Made by a program: the position numbers and the translations under genes. A stretch of DNA of 38,965 nt from Solirubrobacterales bacterium (GTDB taxonomy: Bacteria > Actinomycetota > Thermoleophilia > Solirubrobacterales > Solirubrobacteraceae), in the NCBI GenBank assembly GCA_027315255.1, contig DAHUYL010000041.1:1-38965 (forward strand), in the 5' to 3' direction. Under the pieces are notes generated by a model, which was not told where the DNA came from, made no database searches, and was given only the letters and a program-made list of their open reading frames with translations. Positions 15,791 to 24,224 of this stretch are shown here, in pieces. Numbering within the stretch: the first letter of the stretch is position 1; each line of letters opens with the position of its first letter.

Positions 15791-18700
15791 GGATCGAGCA
15801 CCTCGCGAGCGAGCAAGGGGGTCCACAGCCGCAGCGCCAGCCTCGCAAAGCGGGAGGGCTGGCCGGTGTGCCAGCCCTCTCGGTCCTCTCCGTCCCGCGG
15901 CGGGAACGCGAGCAGCTCCTCGAGCGAGAGCTCCCGGCCGAATGCCAGCAGGTGCTCGGGCTCGCGGTTCTCGCCGCCGATCGCCCCCGACCTCGACCAC
16001 GTCTCGCCGGCGGCTGCGACGGCGTCGTGCCCGCTGCGCCCTGCGGCCGCGTACGCCGCAGCGGTCAGGCACGGGAGCGGCAGCGGCTCGCGCAACCCGC
16101 GCTCGTGCAGGTCGGCCAGCACCGCCAGTTCTGCGAGCGCAACCTCCCGCCGGGCGGCCGCGTCGCGCCCCAGCGCCGGGATCCGCGCGACCGCCACCGC
16201 GGGCCCGCCGCGCCCCGGCCCGCGGCCGATCGTCACCGCCTCGAGCGTCAGATCCGGGTGAGCGGCGGTCAGCGCCAGCAGCCGCACCCAGCTCGCGAGC
16301 CGCTGCCTGGGCCCCAGCCGCGAGAAGCCGACCCCGAGCAGCACCTCGCCGCGGACGCCCGGCACCGTTCCGAGCAGGCGCGCGCCGCCGGGGAGCGTCA
16401 CGCCGACCTCGAGCGACCGCGGCCCGCCACCCGGTGCGAACGTCCGGGCACGCTCGACGATCGCCTCCGCCTGCGGCCACACGTCGCGGATCACCGGCTG
16501 GCCGAGCGCGCCGGGCGGGAGCGTGCCGCGTGCGACCTCGGCGAGCGCGACCTCGCGCCGGTCACGGCCGGCGAGCAGGCCGTCGAGCAGGCGCTGCCCG
16601 ACGCCCCAGCGGTCGAGCGCGTCGAGCTCGACCGGCAGCGCATCGGACAGCTGGTCCTCGGCCGCCGTCGCCCAGATTCCGAGCCGCTGGCGAAGGAAGG
16701 CGCGTACGGGCCGCTCGACGAATGTGACCAGGTCGGCGAGCGCCAGCGTCCCGTCCTGAGTGGCGGGCGGGAGCGGTGCCGCCAGGAACGGCGGCTCCGG
16801 GACCCGCTCGCGCTGCAGCGCGCGCGCCCCGGCGAGCGCGAGGCGATCGAAGCTCCACGGCTCCCCGCCGGCGGGCTCGCTCGCGTCGAAGTTGCGAGGG
16901 TCGAACGGCTGCAGGGGATGCTCGACGAGTACCCGCCGGCGGGCGCTCCCGCCGTCCGGGCAGCGAGCGGTCGCGTCGACCGCGTCGAGCAGCTCGCCGA
17001 CCGGAACCGCCGGCGGCCGTGGGGCGCCCGTGCGCTCGTCGCGGCCGCTGTAGGTCACGATCAGCGCCTCACGCGCGGCCAGTAGTGCGTCCAGCATCAG
17101 CTGGCGGTCCTCGGCGCGGGGGTCGCGATCGCCGACGTGCGGGTCGGCGAGCAGCAGGTCGTCGCCGTTGCGTGGGGCGTGGCGGGGGAAGGCGCCGTCG
17201 TCGAGCCCGAGCAGGCACACGATCCGGTGCGGCACCGACCGCATCGGCTGCAGCGTGCAGACGGTCAGGTGGCCGGTGCGGAAGCTGGCGCGGGTCGGCC
17301 GCCCCCGGAGCCGCTGTGCCAGCAGCGCCCGCGTCTCGGCCAGCGTCAGCCTGGTCGACGCAGCGCTGCCAGCCGCCTCGATCACGACCTCGCCGAGCAG
17401 GCGTGAGAGCTCGAGTCGCTGCCAGGCGTCGCGTTCGGCGACCGCGGTGAGCGCATCCGCGGCGCTCTCGAGCGCCTCCACCCAGGCCTTGACCGTGTGC
17501 GGGCCGCGCAGGGCGCGCACCGCCGTGGCGAGGCGGTCGAGCAGCTCGGCGAAGCGGCCGGCCAGATCGATCGCGCCGCTGTCGACGTCGTCGAGCGGCA
17601 GCACCCCTTCGTACAGCCGCCCCCCGGCCTCGCTCATCGCGACCCCGAGCAGCAGCCGCCGCAGGCCGTGATCCCACGTGCCGGCCTCGACGCCACCGAG
17701 CTTGAACGCCTGGCGGTGCTCGGCATCGAGCCCCCAGTGGATCGCGCCGGCGGCGACCCACTCGCGGATCCGGGCGAGCTCTTCGTCGTCGAGCGCGAAC
17801 CGCCGCCGCACCGGTTCGGTGTCGGTCAGGTCGAGCACCTCGGAGGCGGTCAGCCTCGAGTGGGCGAGGTCGAGTAGGCGAGACACCACTGCGAGCACCG
17901 GGTTGGTCTGGCGCAGCGAGCGGTCGGCGATCCGCACCCGCAGGTCGATCGCTTCGGGCTCGGCGTCCAGATCCGGATCCGCGGCGTCCCGATCCGGATC
18001 CGCGGCGGCACCCGTCCCGAACACCGCTCCGATCAGCGGCGCGAACGTCTCGATGTCGGGACACATGACGATCACATCGCGCGGCTCGAGCGACGGGTCC
18101 GCCGCCAGCCGGTGCAGGATCGCCTCACGCACCACCTCGACCTGGCGCCGGCGGCCGTGGCAGGCATGGACGGCGACGCTGAGGTCCCCGGCCGCCAGCT
18201 CGAGCCGGCCGTCCGCCTCGCCCGGGAGCGGGGGGCCGGGAGCTGGGAGGTCGGCCCGGATCGCCGCCTGCAGCGCCTCGAGCACCGTTCGCGGCGCCGC
18301 CGCCTCGACGGCGTGGTGGTGCTCGGCGACGTGATCGTCGCGGGCGTGGGCGGCGAGCACCAGTTGCAGCTCGCGCGACTCGCGTCCCCACGAGGCGAGC
18401 AGCCGGTTGGCGGGCAGGCGAGCCGTCGCGTCGTGTGCGCGGCGCGGCGGCGGGCCCGGCGCCCCCGCGGCTGGCGGCATCCCGGCCGCCAGCCGCGCGA
18501 CCTTGTCCCACAGGGCCGGCGAGGGGTGCAGCAGCAGCAGATGGACGTCGCGGTGCGCGGCCAGCGCGCGCAGCGCGAGCACGTGGCCTGCCGGCAGGCG
18601 CGTCAGACCGAACAGCGCGAACCGTTCAGGTAAGGCCGCCAGCTCCGGTCGCTCGCCCAGCGCAGCGCAGGCGGGTGCGAGTCGCTCGGCGCCGCTGGCG

Positions 18701-19227
18701 ACACCGATCCGGGCGCGCAGTGCCCGCCACAGGTCCGGCTGCCAGCCGTCGCCGTCGCCCGCCGCCCATGCCTCGATCAGCCCCGGGCGCCGCACGGAGT
18801 AGTGGTGGTAGAGCGCGGCGAGCGCCCGCACCCGGACGAACCGTCGCTCGCGCCCCGCGGCCAGGTGCGCCGCCAGCGGCGCGAGCCAGGGCTCGTCCAG
18901 GTTCGCGTCGACCGTCTCGAGCAGCTTCCAGGTCATGCGCTCCGGCGCCCACGGGTCCCGGTCGGGGTCGATTCCGGTGGCCGCGGCGAGCGCGCCTGCG
19001 ATCAGGCGAGCGGGGGACGGAAACCCGATGCCCGCGCACACGCCGTCACCGCGACCGGCGCTTGCTCCGAGCCGGCTCGAGAGGACCTGCGTCAGCCATC
19101 GCTCGATTCCGCGCGTCGGCACGGCTACGACCTCGGGCGCGAACGGGTCGGCAAGCGGCGCCGCGAGGATCCCGGCGAGGGCGGCGGCCAGGCGATCGGC
19201 GCGTTCGGCGCGGTGAACGTGAAGCAT
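15787..19227 (-). CDS. recC: Exodeoxyribonuclease V gamma subunit RecC
   Basis: 1,146 residues from ATG 19227; the frame stays open upstream to 19407, but the start MLHVHRAERADRLAAALAGI matches the usual RecC beginning. The inactivated helicase-like fold shows VVAVPTRGIERWLTQVL, FPSPARLI, RDVIVMCPDIETFAPLI and TVCTLQPMRSVPHRIVCLLG, with DDGAFPR following. RecC holds the complex together and contains the Chi-recognition tunnel in E. coli. Whether Chi is used here cannot be judged. It is the first gene of the operon; a 70-bp gap separates it from the divergent GGDEF gene. A 21-bp in-frame tandem repeat lies near 17970-18007. Confidence 0.93.
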   Translation of the reverse strand: MLHVHRAERADRLAAALAGILAAPLADPFAPEVVAVPTRGIERWLTQVLSSRLGASAGRGDGVCAGIGFPSPARLIAGALAAATGIDPDRDPWAPERMTWKLLETVDANLDEPWLAPLAAHLAAGRERRFVRVRALAALYHHYSVRRPGLIEAWAAGDGDGWQPDLWRALRARIGVASGAERLAPACAALGERPELAALPERFALFGLTRLPAGHVLALRALAAHRDVHLLLLHPSPALWDKVARLAAGMPPAAGAPGPPPRRAHDATARLPANRLLASWGRESRELQLVLAAHARDDHVAEHHHAVEAAAPRTVLEALQAAIRADLPAPGPPLPGEADGRLELAAGDLSVAVHACHGRRRQVEVVREAILHRLAADPSLEPRDVIVMCPDIETFAPLIGAVFGTGAAADPDRDAADPDLDAEPEAIDLRVRIADRSLRQTNPVLAVVSRLLDLAHSRLTASEVLDLTDTEPVRRRFALDDEELARIREWVAAGAIHWGLDAEHRQAFKLGGVEAGTWDHGLRRLLLGVAMSEAGGRLYEGVLPLDDVDSGAIDLAGRFAELLDRLATAVRALRGPHTVKAWVEALESAADALTAVAERDAWQRLELSRLLGEVVIEAAGSAASTRLTLAETRALLAQRLRGRPTRASFRTGHLTVCTLQPMRSVPHRIVCLLGLDDGAFPRHAPRNGDDLLLADPHVGDRDPRAEDRQLMLDALLAAREALIVTYSGRDERTGAPRPPAVPVGELLDAVDATARCPDGGSARRRVLVEHPLQPFDPRNFDASEPAGGEPWSFDRLALAGARALQRERVPEPPFLAAPLPPATQDGTLALADLVTFVERPVRAFLRQRLGIWATAAEDQLSDALPVELDALDRWGVGQRLLDGLLAGRDRREVALAEVARGTLPPGALGQPVIRDVWPQAEAIVERARTFAPGGGPRSLEVGVTLPGGARLLGTVPGVRGEVLLGVGFSRLGPRQRLASWVRLLALTAAHPDLTLEAVTIGRGPGRGGPAVAVARIPALGRDAAARREVALAELAVLADLHERGLREPLPLPCLTAAAYAAAGRSGHDAVAAAGETWSRSGAIGGENREPEHLLAFGRELSLEELLAFPPRDGEDREGWHTGQPSRFARLALRLWTPLLAREVLDP
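17970..18007. repeat. 21-bp-period direct repeat inside recC
   Basis: GATCCGGATCCGCGGCG occurs at 17970-17986 and 17991-18007, a 21-bp period that preserves the frame and yields duplicated DPDRDAA/DPDLDAE heptads in an acidic loop. It is likely a surface linker that tolerates length change. Confidence 0.7.
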
Positions 19228-19297
19228 CGCGCCCCCGAGTATGTTTCCCGCGCCGACGGAAGCGTTATGACCCCAACCATCAAATTCCGGAGCCGGC

Positions 19298-21445
19298 TTG
19301 TCGATTAACACGGACGTGCCCTCGACGGACCGGTTCGAGACGTTCTTCCACAACGCTCCCAGCGGGATGGCGCTGATCTCGGTCGACGGTCGCTGGACCG
19401 AGGTCAACCGGGCGCTGTGCGAGACCCTCGGCTATCCGCAGGAGGACCTCATCGGCGACAGCATCGAGACGTTCATCCACCCCGGCGACTACACGGGGGG
19501 CGAGCTGCGCGGCCGGCTGCTGGCCGGCGAGATCGCTGCCGCCCGCGCGGACTGGCGGTTCGTCCGGCGGGACGGTGCGGTCGTCTGGATGCGGGTGGCG
19601 CTGTCGCTCGTGCGCGACGCGGCCGGCACTCCGAGCTTCCTGATCGCCCAGTGCGAGGACGTGACCGCGGCCAAGGCGGTCGAACAGGAGCTCGAGCGCG
19701 AGCGCCTGTGGCTGGACGAATCGCAGGCCGCCGGGCGGATCGGGAGCTGGGAGCTCGACCTCGAGACGGGCGAGATGCGCTGGTCGCGCGAGCAGTTCGA
19801 CATCTATGGGGTCGACCCGGCCGGCGGCGTTCCGGGACTCGACGAGATGCTGGCGCTGATCCACCACGAGGATCGGGGCGCGATGCTCGAGACGGTGCGC
19901 ACCCACGTGGCTTCGGGCGAGGACTTCATCGACGAGTACAGGGTCGTCCATCCGCGGCTGGGGATCCGGGCGCTGCTCGTCCGCGGCTGCTACCTGCCGC
20001 GCGATCTCGCGCTCGGGCGGCCGGCGCGGATGGTCGGGACGACGCTCGACGTGACCGCCGAACGGAGGGCGGAGGCCGAGCGCCGGCGCGACGAGGAGCG
20101 GCTGCGGCTGCTGGCGACGATCGTCGAGCAGTCGGTCGACGCGATCGTCGTGTTCGACCCCGCCGGCGTGATCACCCACTGGAACGACGGCGCCACGCGG
20201 ATGTACGGCTACAGCGCGGAGGAGGCGATCGGGCGCACGGGCCGGTTCCTGCTGGCGGCCGGCCACGAGGCCGAGGACGACGATCTGCTGGCCGCAGCGC
20301 TGCGCGGCGAGGGCGTTCGGGCGATGCAGACGGCGCGTCGCCGTCGCGACGGCGATCTGGTCCAGGTCGCGCTGACGGTCGCGCCGATCCTGAGCTCGGA
20401 AGGCCAGCCGCTCGGTGTGTCGGTGATCGCCCGCGACATCACCGAACAGCTGCGCGCGCAGGAGCGACTGCTCGACAACGAGCGCCAGCTGTACGACGCC
20501 CAGGCGCTCGCGCACGTCGGGTCGTGGGAATGGGACGTGGCTCTGCCGCGACCGGACTGGACCGCCGAGATGGCGCGGATCTATGGCTACGACTCCGACC
20601 ACGTTCCCGAGGTCGACGACCTCGTGGCGCGCGTGCACCCCGAGGATCGCGAGCGGATCTGGGAGCTGCTCGAGGAGGCCAGGTCCGGCTATCCGGGTGA
20701 AGCCGAGTACCGGATCGTGCGACCCGACGGCGAGATCCGGTTCGTGCACGGGCGCCTGCGCACCCGCGCCGACGACGACGGCGTCGTCACCCACATCTAC
20801 GCCGCCGTGCAGGACATCACCGAACGCAAGCTGGGCGAGGCGGAGCTCGAGCGGCTGGCCACGCACGATCCGCTGACCGGCCTGCCCAACCGCCGCACGT
20901 TCGAGGGCCGGCTCGAGCTGGAGCTGGCTCGCGCCAGGCGGGAGGGCACCGGGTTGAGCCTCGCCGTGCTCGACATCGACCGCTTCAAGCGGATCAACGA
21001 CACGCTCGGCCACCAGGCGGGCGACGAGGTGCTGCGGGTTGCCGCGGCCGAGCTGCAGCGGCAGGTGCGAAGCCATGAGCTGATCGCGCGCGTCGGGGGC
21101 GAGGAGTTCGCGTGGATCCTGCCCGGCGCCGACGAGACCGGTGCCATGATCGCGCTCGAGCGCGGCCGCCGGGCAGTCGCCGGCCTGATGTTGGAGGAGC
21201 TCGGGCGCGTCACGCTGTCGGCCGGGTTCGCGACCCTGCGCGACGACCTCGACGCGGAGTCGCTCTACCGCCTCGCGGACATGGCGTTGCTCGACGCGAA
21301 GGCGGGTGGGCGTGACCGGGTGGTCGCCGCGGGCGCCGTGGGCGCGACAGGGTTCGACGGGGCTGCGGCCGGGGGCGGGGCTGCGGCCGGGGTCGGGCGG
21401 ACGGCTGGGATGGGGCGGCCGGCCGGGCTCGAGCCAGTCCGCTGA
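19298..21445 (+). CDS. Multi-PAS diguanylate cyclase-like GGDEF protein
   Basis: About 715 residues from TTG 19298, with GGAG 5 bp upstream; a GTG at 19313-19315 is an alternative start. Four PAS-type sensor domains can be placed at about 12-130, 140-258, 265-385 and 398-510, each ending in a D(V/I)T linker. GGDEF follows at 518-675: DPLTGLPNRRTF, LAVLDIDRFKRINDTLGHQA, and RVGGEEF at 598-604. The active-site loop GGEEF is intact, so synthesis of cyclic di-GMP from two GTP is expected. The inhibitory I-site is RSHE (591-594) rather than RxxD, suggesting weaker product feedback. There is no EAL domain or membrane segment, so it is cytoplasmic. The Ala/Gly-rich tail after 676 is encoded in a region overlapping the convergent glycosyltransferase gene. 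Confidence 0.9.
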   Translation: MSINTDVPSTDRFETFFHNAPSGMALISVDGRWTEVNRALCETLGYPQEDLIGDSIETFIHPGDYTGGELRGRLLAGEIAAARADWRFVRRDGAVVWMRVALSLVRDAAGTPSFLIAQCEDVTAAKAVEQELERERLWLDESQAAGRIGSWELDLETGEMRWSREQFDIYGVDPAGGVPGLDEMLALIHHEDRGAMLETVRTHVASGEDFIDEYRVVHPRLGIRALLVRGCYLPRDLALGRPARMVGTTLDVTAERRAEAERRRDEERLRLLATIVEQSVDAIVVFDPAGVITHWNDGATRMYGYSAEEAIGRTGRFLLAAGHEAEDDDLLAAALRGEGVRAMQTARRRRDGDLVQVALTVAPILSSEGQPLGVSVIARDITEQLRAQERLLDNERQLYDAQALAHVGSWEWDVALPRPDWTAEMARIYGYDSDHVPEVDDLVARVHPEDRERIWELLEEARSGYPGEAEYRIVRPDGEIRFVHGRLRTRADDDGVVTHIYAAVQDITERKLGEAELERLATHDPLTGLPNRRTFEGRLELELARARREGTGLSLAVLDIDRFKRINDTLGHQAGDEVLRVAAAELQRQVRSHELIARVGGEEFAWILPGADETGAMIALERGRRAVAGLMLEELGRVTLSAGFATLRDDLDAESLYRLADMALLDAKAGGRDRVVAAGAVGATGFDGAAAGGGAAAGVGRTAGMGRPAGLEPVR

Positions 21446-22158
21446 GCCCGCAGGAGCCGGGCGACGCCGCGCAGGTCGGCGGCGGCCGTCCTGACGATGT
21501 CGACGCGCGAGTCTCGGTCGTCGACCCAAGCGACCGGGATCTCGGCGATCCGCAGGCCGCGTCGCTGGGCGAGCACCAGCAGCTCGGTGTCGAAGAACCA
21601 TGCCTCGTCGGCGACGTACGGGAGCAGGTCGCGGGCGACGTCCGCGCGAATCGCCTTGAAGCCGCACTGCGCGTCGCTGAAGCGAGCGCGGAGCGTGGCC
21701 TTCAGCAGCTGGTTGTACGAGCGCGAGATCAGCTCGCGCTTGGCGACGCGGGTGACGCGCGAACCGGGCGCGAGGCGGGTGCCGATCGCGAGCTCGCCGT
21801 GACCGTTCGCGATCGCGTCGATCAACGGTCTCAGGGCGCGCAGGTCCGTCGAGAGATCGACATCCATGTAGGCGAGGATCTCGGCGCGGCTGCGCGACCA
21901 TGCTTCGCGCAGCGCGCGGCCGCGGCCCTTGTGGGAGAGGTGCACCGTGTCGATGTGCGGGAACGCTCGGCCGAGCTGCCGCGCGATCGCGAGCGTTCGA
22001 TCGGTGCTCGCGTTGTCGGCGATCACGATCCGCCACGGGTACGGGGGGCTGCCCGGCTGCGACAGGAACGAGTGGAGGGTGACGACCGAGTCGGCGAGCA
22101 CGGCCTCCTCGTTGTGGACGGGGATGACGATCTCGACGGCGGGGAATGGTGGTTTCAT
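21265..22158 (-). CDS. Family 2 glycosyltransferase, dolichyl-phosphate-sugar synthase type
   Basis: 297 residues from ATG 22158. GT-A fold: VEIVIPVHNEEAVLADSV at the N-terminus, VIADNASTDRT (nucleotide binding), HKGRGRALREAW, AYMDVDLSTDL (metal-binding DVD at 99-101), SDAQCGFKAIRADVA and EAWFFDTELLVLAQR. This pattern matches ALG5/DPM1-like enzymes, which transfer a sugar from a nucleotide-sugar to a polyprenyl phosphate at the cytoplasmic membrane. It lacks the C-terminal membrane helices seen in some members. The last 55 residues are Pro/Ala-rich and overlap the GGDEF gene by 181 bp on the opposite strand. Confidence 0.9.
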   Translation of the reverse strand: MKPPFPAVEIVIPVHNEEAVLADSVVTLHSFLSQPGSPPYPWRIVIADNASTDRTLAIARQLGRAFPHIDTVHLSHKGRGRALREAWSRSRAEILAYMDVDLSTDLRALRPLIDAIANGHGELAIGTRLAPGSRVTRVAKRELISRSYNQLLKATLRARFSDAQCGFKAIRADVARDLLPYVADEAWFFDTELLVLAQRRGLRIAEIPVAWVDDRDSRVDIVRTAAADLRGVARLLRAQRTGSSPAGRPIPAVRPTPAAAPPPAAAPSNPVAPTAPAATTRSRPPAFASSNAMSARR

Positions 22159-22207
22159 GACGCTGGAGCTTCGCCCCGGCCGTGAAGCGATCGCGATGAG
22201 CGGGCTA

Positions 22208-22219
22208 AGACGTACGTCT
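22208..22219. promoter_or_regulatory. Perfect 12-bp palindrome AGACGTACGTCT
   Basis: An exact palindrome in the 102-bp gap between the divergent glycosyltransferase and the unknown gene at 22261. It has the size and symmetry of a dimeric repressor operator. The cognate regulator is not identifiable from this window. Confidence 0.4.
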
Positions 22220-22230
22220 GAACGACGGTG

Positions 22231-22260
22231 CGGCCGCCAGCCGCGGTAGGCTGGCGGCCG
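22231..22260 (+). promoter_or_regulatory. Perfect 12-bp stem hairpin abutting a start codon
   Basis: CGGCCGCCAGCC and GGCTGGCGGCCG pair perfectly around a 6-nt loop (GCGGTA), and the ATG at 22261 follows with no spacer. There is no Shine-Dalgarno sequence outside the hairpin. In RNA it would block initiation at that ATG, unless translation begins at the in-frame GTG at 22228, which would place the hairpin inside the coding region. Confidence 0.6.
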
Positions 22261-22908
22261 ATGAGCGACGATTTCAGGGTCCGGGTGACGCTTGCCGACC
22301 GCCGCCAGGCGGCGCAGCTCGGCGGGTTGCTCGAGCGTGGCGAGATCACGTTCGAGGATGGTGCAGGTGGGGCTGGGCGGGTCGCGGCGTCGGTCGACGA
22401 CCGTGAGGTGTTCCTGTACCTGGAGGAGCGCTCCCAAGCCGATGCGGCCGCGGCCGCGCTGCGAGACGCCTGCGAGCGACACGGATGGAGCGTCGAGGTC
22501 GAGCTGCGCCGCTGGCATCCTGTGGCCGAGGAATGGGCCGACGTCGACGCGCCGGTCCCGACCACCGGCGCCGAGGAGGATGCCGAGCGGGCGCGGCTGA
22601 TCGCCCAGGAGCGGTCGGAGTCGGCGTCGTGGGGGTTCTCGGAGTACGAGGTGCGAATCCAGTGCCCGAGCCATCGGGACACGGTCGAGCTCAGTCGGCG
22701 ACTGCTGGACGAAGGGCTGCCGGCGGTCAGGCGCTGGCGCTACCTGCTCGTCGGGGTCCCCGACGAGGACAGCGCGCAGACGCTGGCTGACCGGTTACGC
22801 GGCGAGGTGCCGGCCGGGTCGACGATCACCGTCGAGGCGAGCCTCGCCGCGATCGCGCGCCAGACGCCGCCGAATCCGTTCGCGGTGTTCGGCGGACTCG
22901 GCGGCTGA
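22261..22908 (+). CDS. Conserved-looking hypothetical protein, two alpha-beta modules
   Basis: 215 residues from ATG 22261; an in-frame GTG at 22228 would add 11 residues. The composition is soluble, with codon usage like the neighbours. The layout suggests two similar halves: FRVRVTLADRRQAAQLGGLL with a following LYLEERSQADAAAAALRDAC, and YEVRIQCPSHRDTVELSRRL with VGVPDEDSAQTLADRLRGEV. Each resembles a beta-alpha-beta ferredoxin/ACT-like fold, and the second half keeps the order strand, helix, strand, helix. I recognise no named family. It is divergent from the glycosyltransferase. The hairpin at its start suggests translational control. Confidence 0.7.
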   Translation: MSDDFRVRVTLADRRQAAQLGGLLERGEITFEDGAGGAGRVAASVDDREVFLYLEERSQADAAAAALRDACERHGWSVEVELRRWHPVAEEWADVDAPVPTTGAEEDAERARLIAQERSESASWGFSEYEVRIQCPSHRDTVELSRRLLDEGLPAVRRWRYLLVGVPDEDSAQTLADRLRGEVPAGSTITVEASLAAIARQTPPNPFAVFGGLGG

Positions 22909-23137
22909 GGTTCGGCGTCCGGGTCCGCCCGCTCCTTGTAGACGGATCAGCGAGCTGTCGCTGACCTTCCGAATCCCGAATGTCTCCCGCCTGGAGGTCA
23001 TCGGACAGCACGGCAGGGCCCGTGACGCTGACCAGTTGAACGCTTGTGCTGCGCACCCGGTCATGCACCTGCGAGCGCGGACCGCGCTCCGCGGGACCGG
23101 CCTGGCCAGCGCACGTGGCCGAAGCGCATCCTCGACG
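22909..23137. other. Intergenic stretch before the left inverted repeat
   Basis: No supported gene. The last part (about 23055-23137) shows patchy similarity, largely through transitions, to the reverse complement of the sequence just outside the right repeat (CATGCACCTGCG against CATGTACTTACA, then shared GGGACCG, GCCAGC and GGCCGA). This suggests an older, longer repeat. Confidence 0.3.
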
Positions 23138-23305
23138 GCCGTGGGCTCGGACACGGATGCGATGGTCAGCCGCGCCGGTGGCTCCGCGAAGCCGCGGCAT
23201 CGGAAGGTCGCCGATGCGCCGCTCCGCGCCGCCGCCGCCTGAAGACGAAAGCGCCGGCTCGAAGGCCGGCGGCCTCCCTCGTGCTGAACCGGCTTCTGGT
23301 CGCCA
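23138..23305 (+). repeat. 168-bp inverted repeat, left copy
   Basis: Matches the reverse complement of 25338-25505 at 166 of 168 positions; the mismatches are at 23179 and 23189. It contains an internal hairpin (GCCGGC, TCGAA, GGCCGGC). On the plus strand one frame encodes DTDAMVSRAGGSAKPRHRKV, then ADAPLRAAAA and a stop, and the right copy encodes the same peptide with one substitution, so it may be the conserved 3' end of a gene family. The inner boundary is sharp. Confidence 0.93.
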
Positions 23306-23369
23306 GGGGAACCGTCCGGCGTGAGACCCGGGCACGGACGAATACACTGGCGCGACCAAGCAGCTGAGG

Positions 23370-23600
23370 TCAGGTGATACGGCTTGCTAGCTCGTCCAGT
23401 CCGACGAAATAACGACCGTGCGTGATGCTGAGATCGTGTTCGGACTCAGCGGACAGCACAACGACCTCGATTCCATCTCGCCCGGCGAACTCATGCTCCG
23501 CGGCGAACCGCGCTCGAAGGGCGTCGCTGTCGGTCGGGAAGCGCTGCTTGCGCAGGAGTTCACCGCGGCGGCGGTCGTAGACGAGTAGGAAATGCGCCAC
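23370..23600 (-). CDS. Small protein of unknown function (76 residues)
   Basis: Begins MAHFLLVYDRRRGELLRKQR and continues with ALRARFAAEHEF and IEVVVLSAESEHDLSITHGR. The pattern of strand, basic turn, helix, strand and helix reads like a compact alpha-beta protein. It resembles, from memory, small proteins scattered in actinobacterial genomes, but I cannot name a family. It follows the RelA/SpoT remnant by 15 bp on the same strand and lies inside the inverted-repeat cassette, so both were probably one transcript. Confidence 0.6.
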   Translation of the reverse strand: MAHFLLVYDRRRGELLRKQRFPTDSDALRARFAAEHEFAGRDGIEVVVLSAESEHDLSITHGRYFVGLDELASRIT

Positions 23601-23615
23601 GGTTGAGATCCTAGA

Positions 23616-24137
23616 TCAGTTGCTGGGGCGCGCACGACGTCCGTGCCCTCTTGCGCTAGCGATGTCGCTCTCCGTCTTCTCAGACTCGCGCAACGTCTCG
23701 CGAAGCTCGGCGATCGCCCTCTGAGCCTGAGAACGGACCACACGGAGCTCAGGGCCATCCGGGTCCTCCAGCATGCCGCGTTCAGCGGCATCAAGCAGAT
23801 CGGCAACTGTCGCGGCTAGCTGGACCACGAGACGGCGATAATCGTTGAAGACGGCGGCAGCGTCTCTGACCTTCCTCGGCATCATGCTCAGCTCGGCGTC
23901 ATCGAACAGCGATAGTGGCGGCTCCCCGTACCTGATCCCGCGGCCTACTTGATCCGCCAGCTTCTCATACAGCTCCGCCCACTCGTGCTGCCAGCGAGTG
24001 CGAACCTGGATCTCGACCGGAATGCCATCGGGAAACACGATGACGTGGACCGCTCGGTAGCCATTCACTGGATCCTCTCGACGGTCAACCACCCGCGCGA
24101 GGATCGTTCCGGTGTTCTTTATCCTCGCAGTTGGCGC
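23616..24137 (-). pseudogene. RelA/SpoT-domain (p)ppGpp synthetase homologue, N-truncated and internally deleted
   Basis: The C-terminal half is clear: VDRREDPVNGYRAVHVIVFP (the Tyr/His loop stacking on the pyrophosphate acceptor), PVEIQVRTRWQHEWAELYEK (EIQVRT catalytic Glu) and LADQVGRGIRYG, followed by a helical tail. Upstream in the same frame, TARIKNTGTIL corresponds to the R-x-K ATP-binding segment, but it joins directly to VVDRRED. The usual 35-45 residues between them, including the M-D-I-A-G motif with the Mg-binding Asp, are missing. A TAG precedes the remnant and the first start is GTG 24092, giving a 158-residue product without an active site. If translated it could only bind nucleotide or partner proteins; otherwise it is a relic of an alarmone synthetase or toxin-type synthetase. 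Confidence 0.7.
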
Positions 24138-24224
24138 GACCGGGATGCTGCAGCTTGCCGCCCGCCCGTCGACCTATCCTTCGATCGAGTTGTCAAGGAG
24201 ACGGCACCGAGGAGCCGAAAGAAG

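Noticed and set aside
12338-17085. Very long plus-strand open frames opposite recB and recC (one over 1,300 codons)
   Set aside because: They mirror G/C-ending codons of the rec genes; sequence is low-complexity and motif-free.
24155-24180. TTGCCG and TATCCT as a promoter for the protease gene
   Set aside because: The spacer is only 14 bp, too short for a standard promoter.
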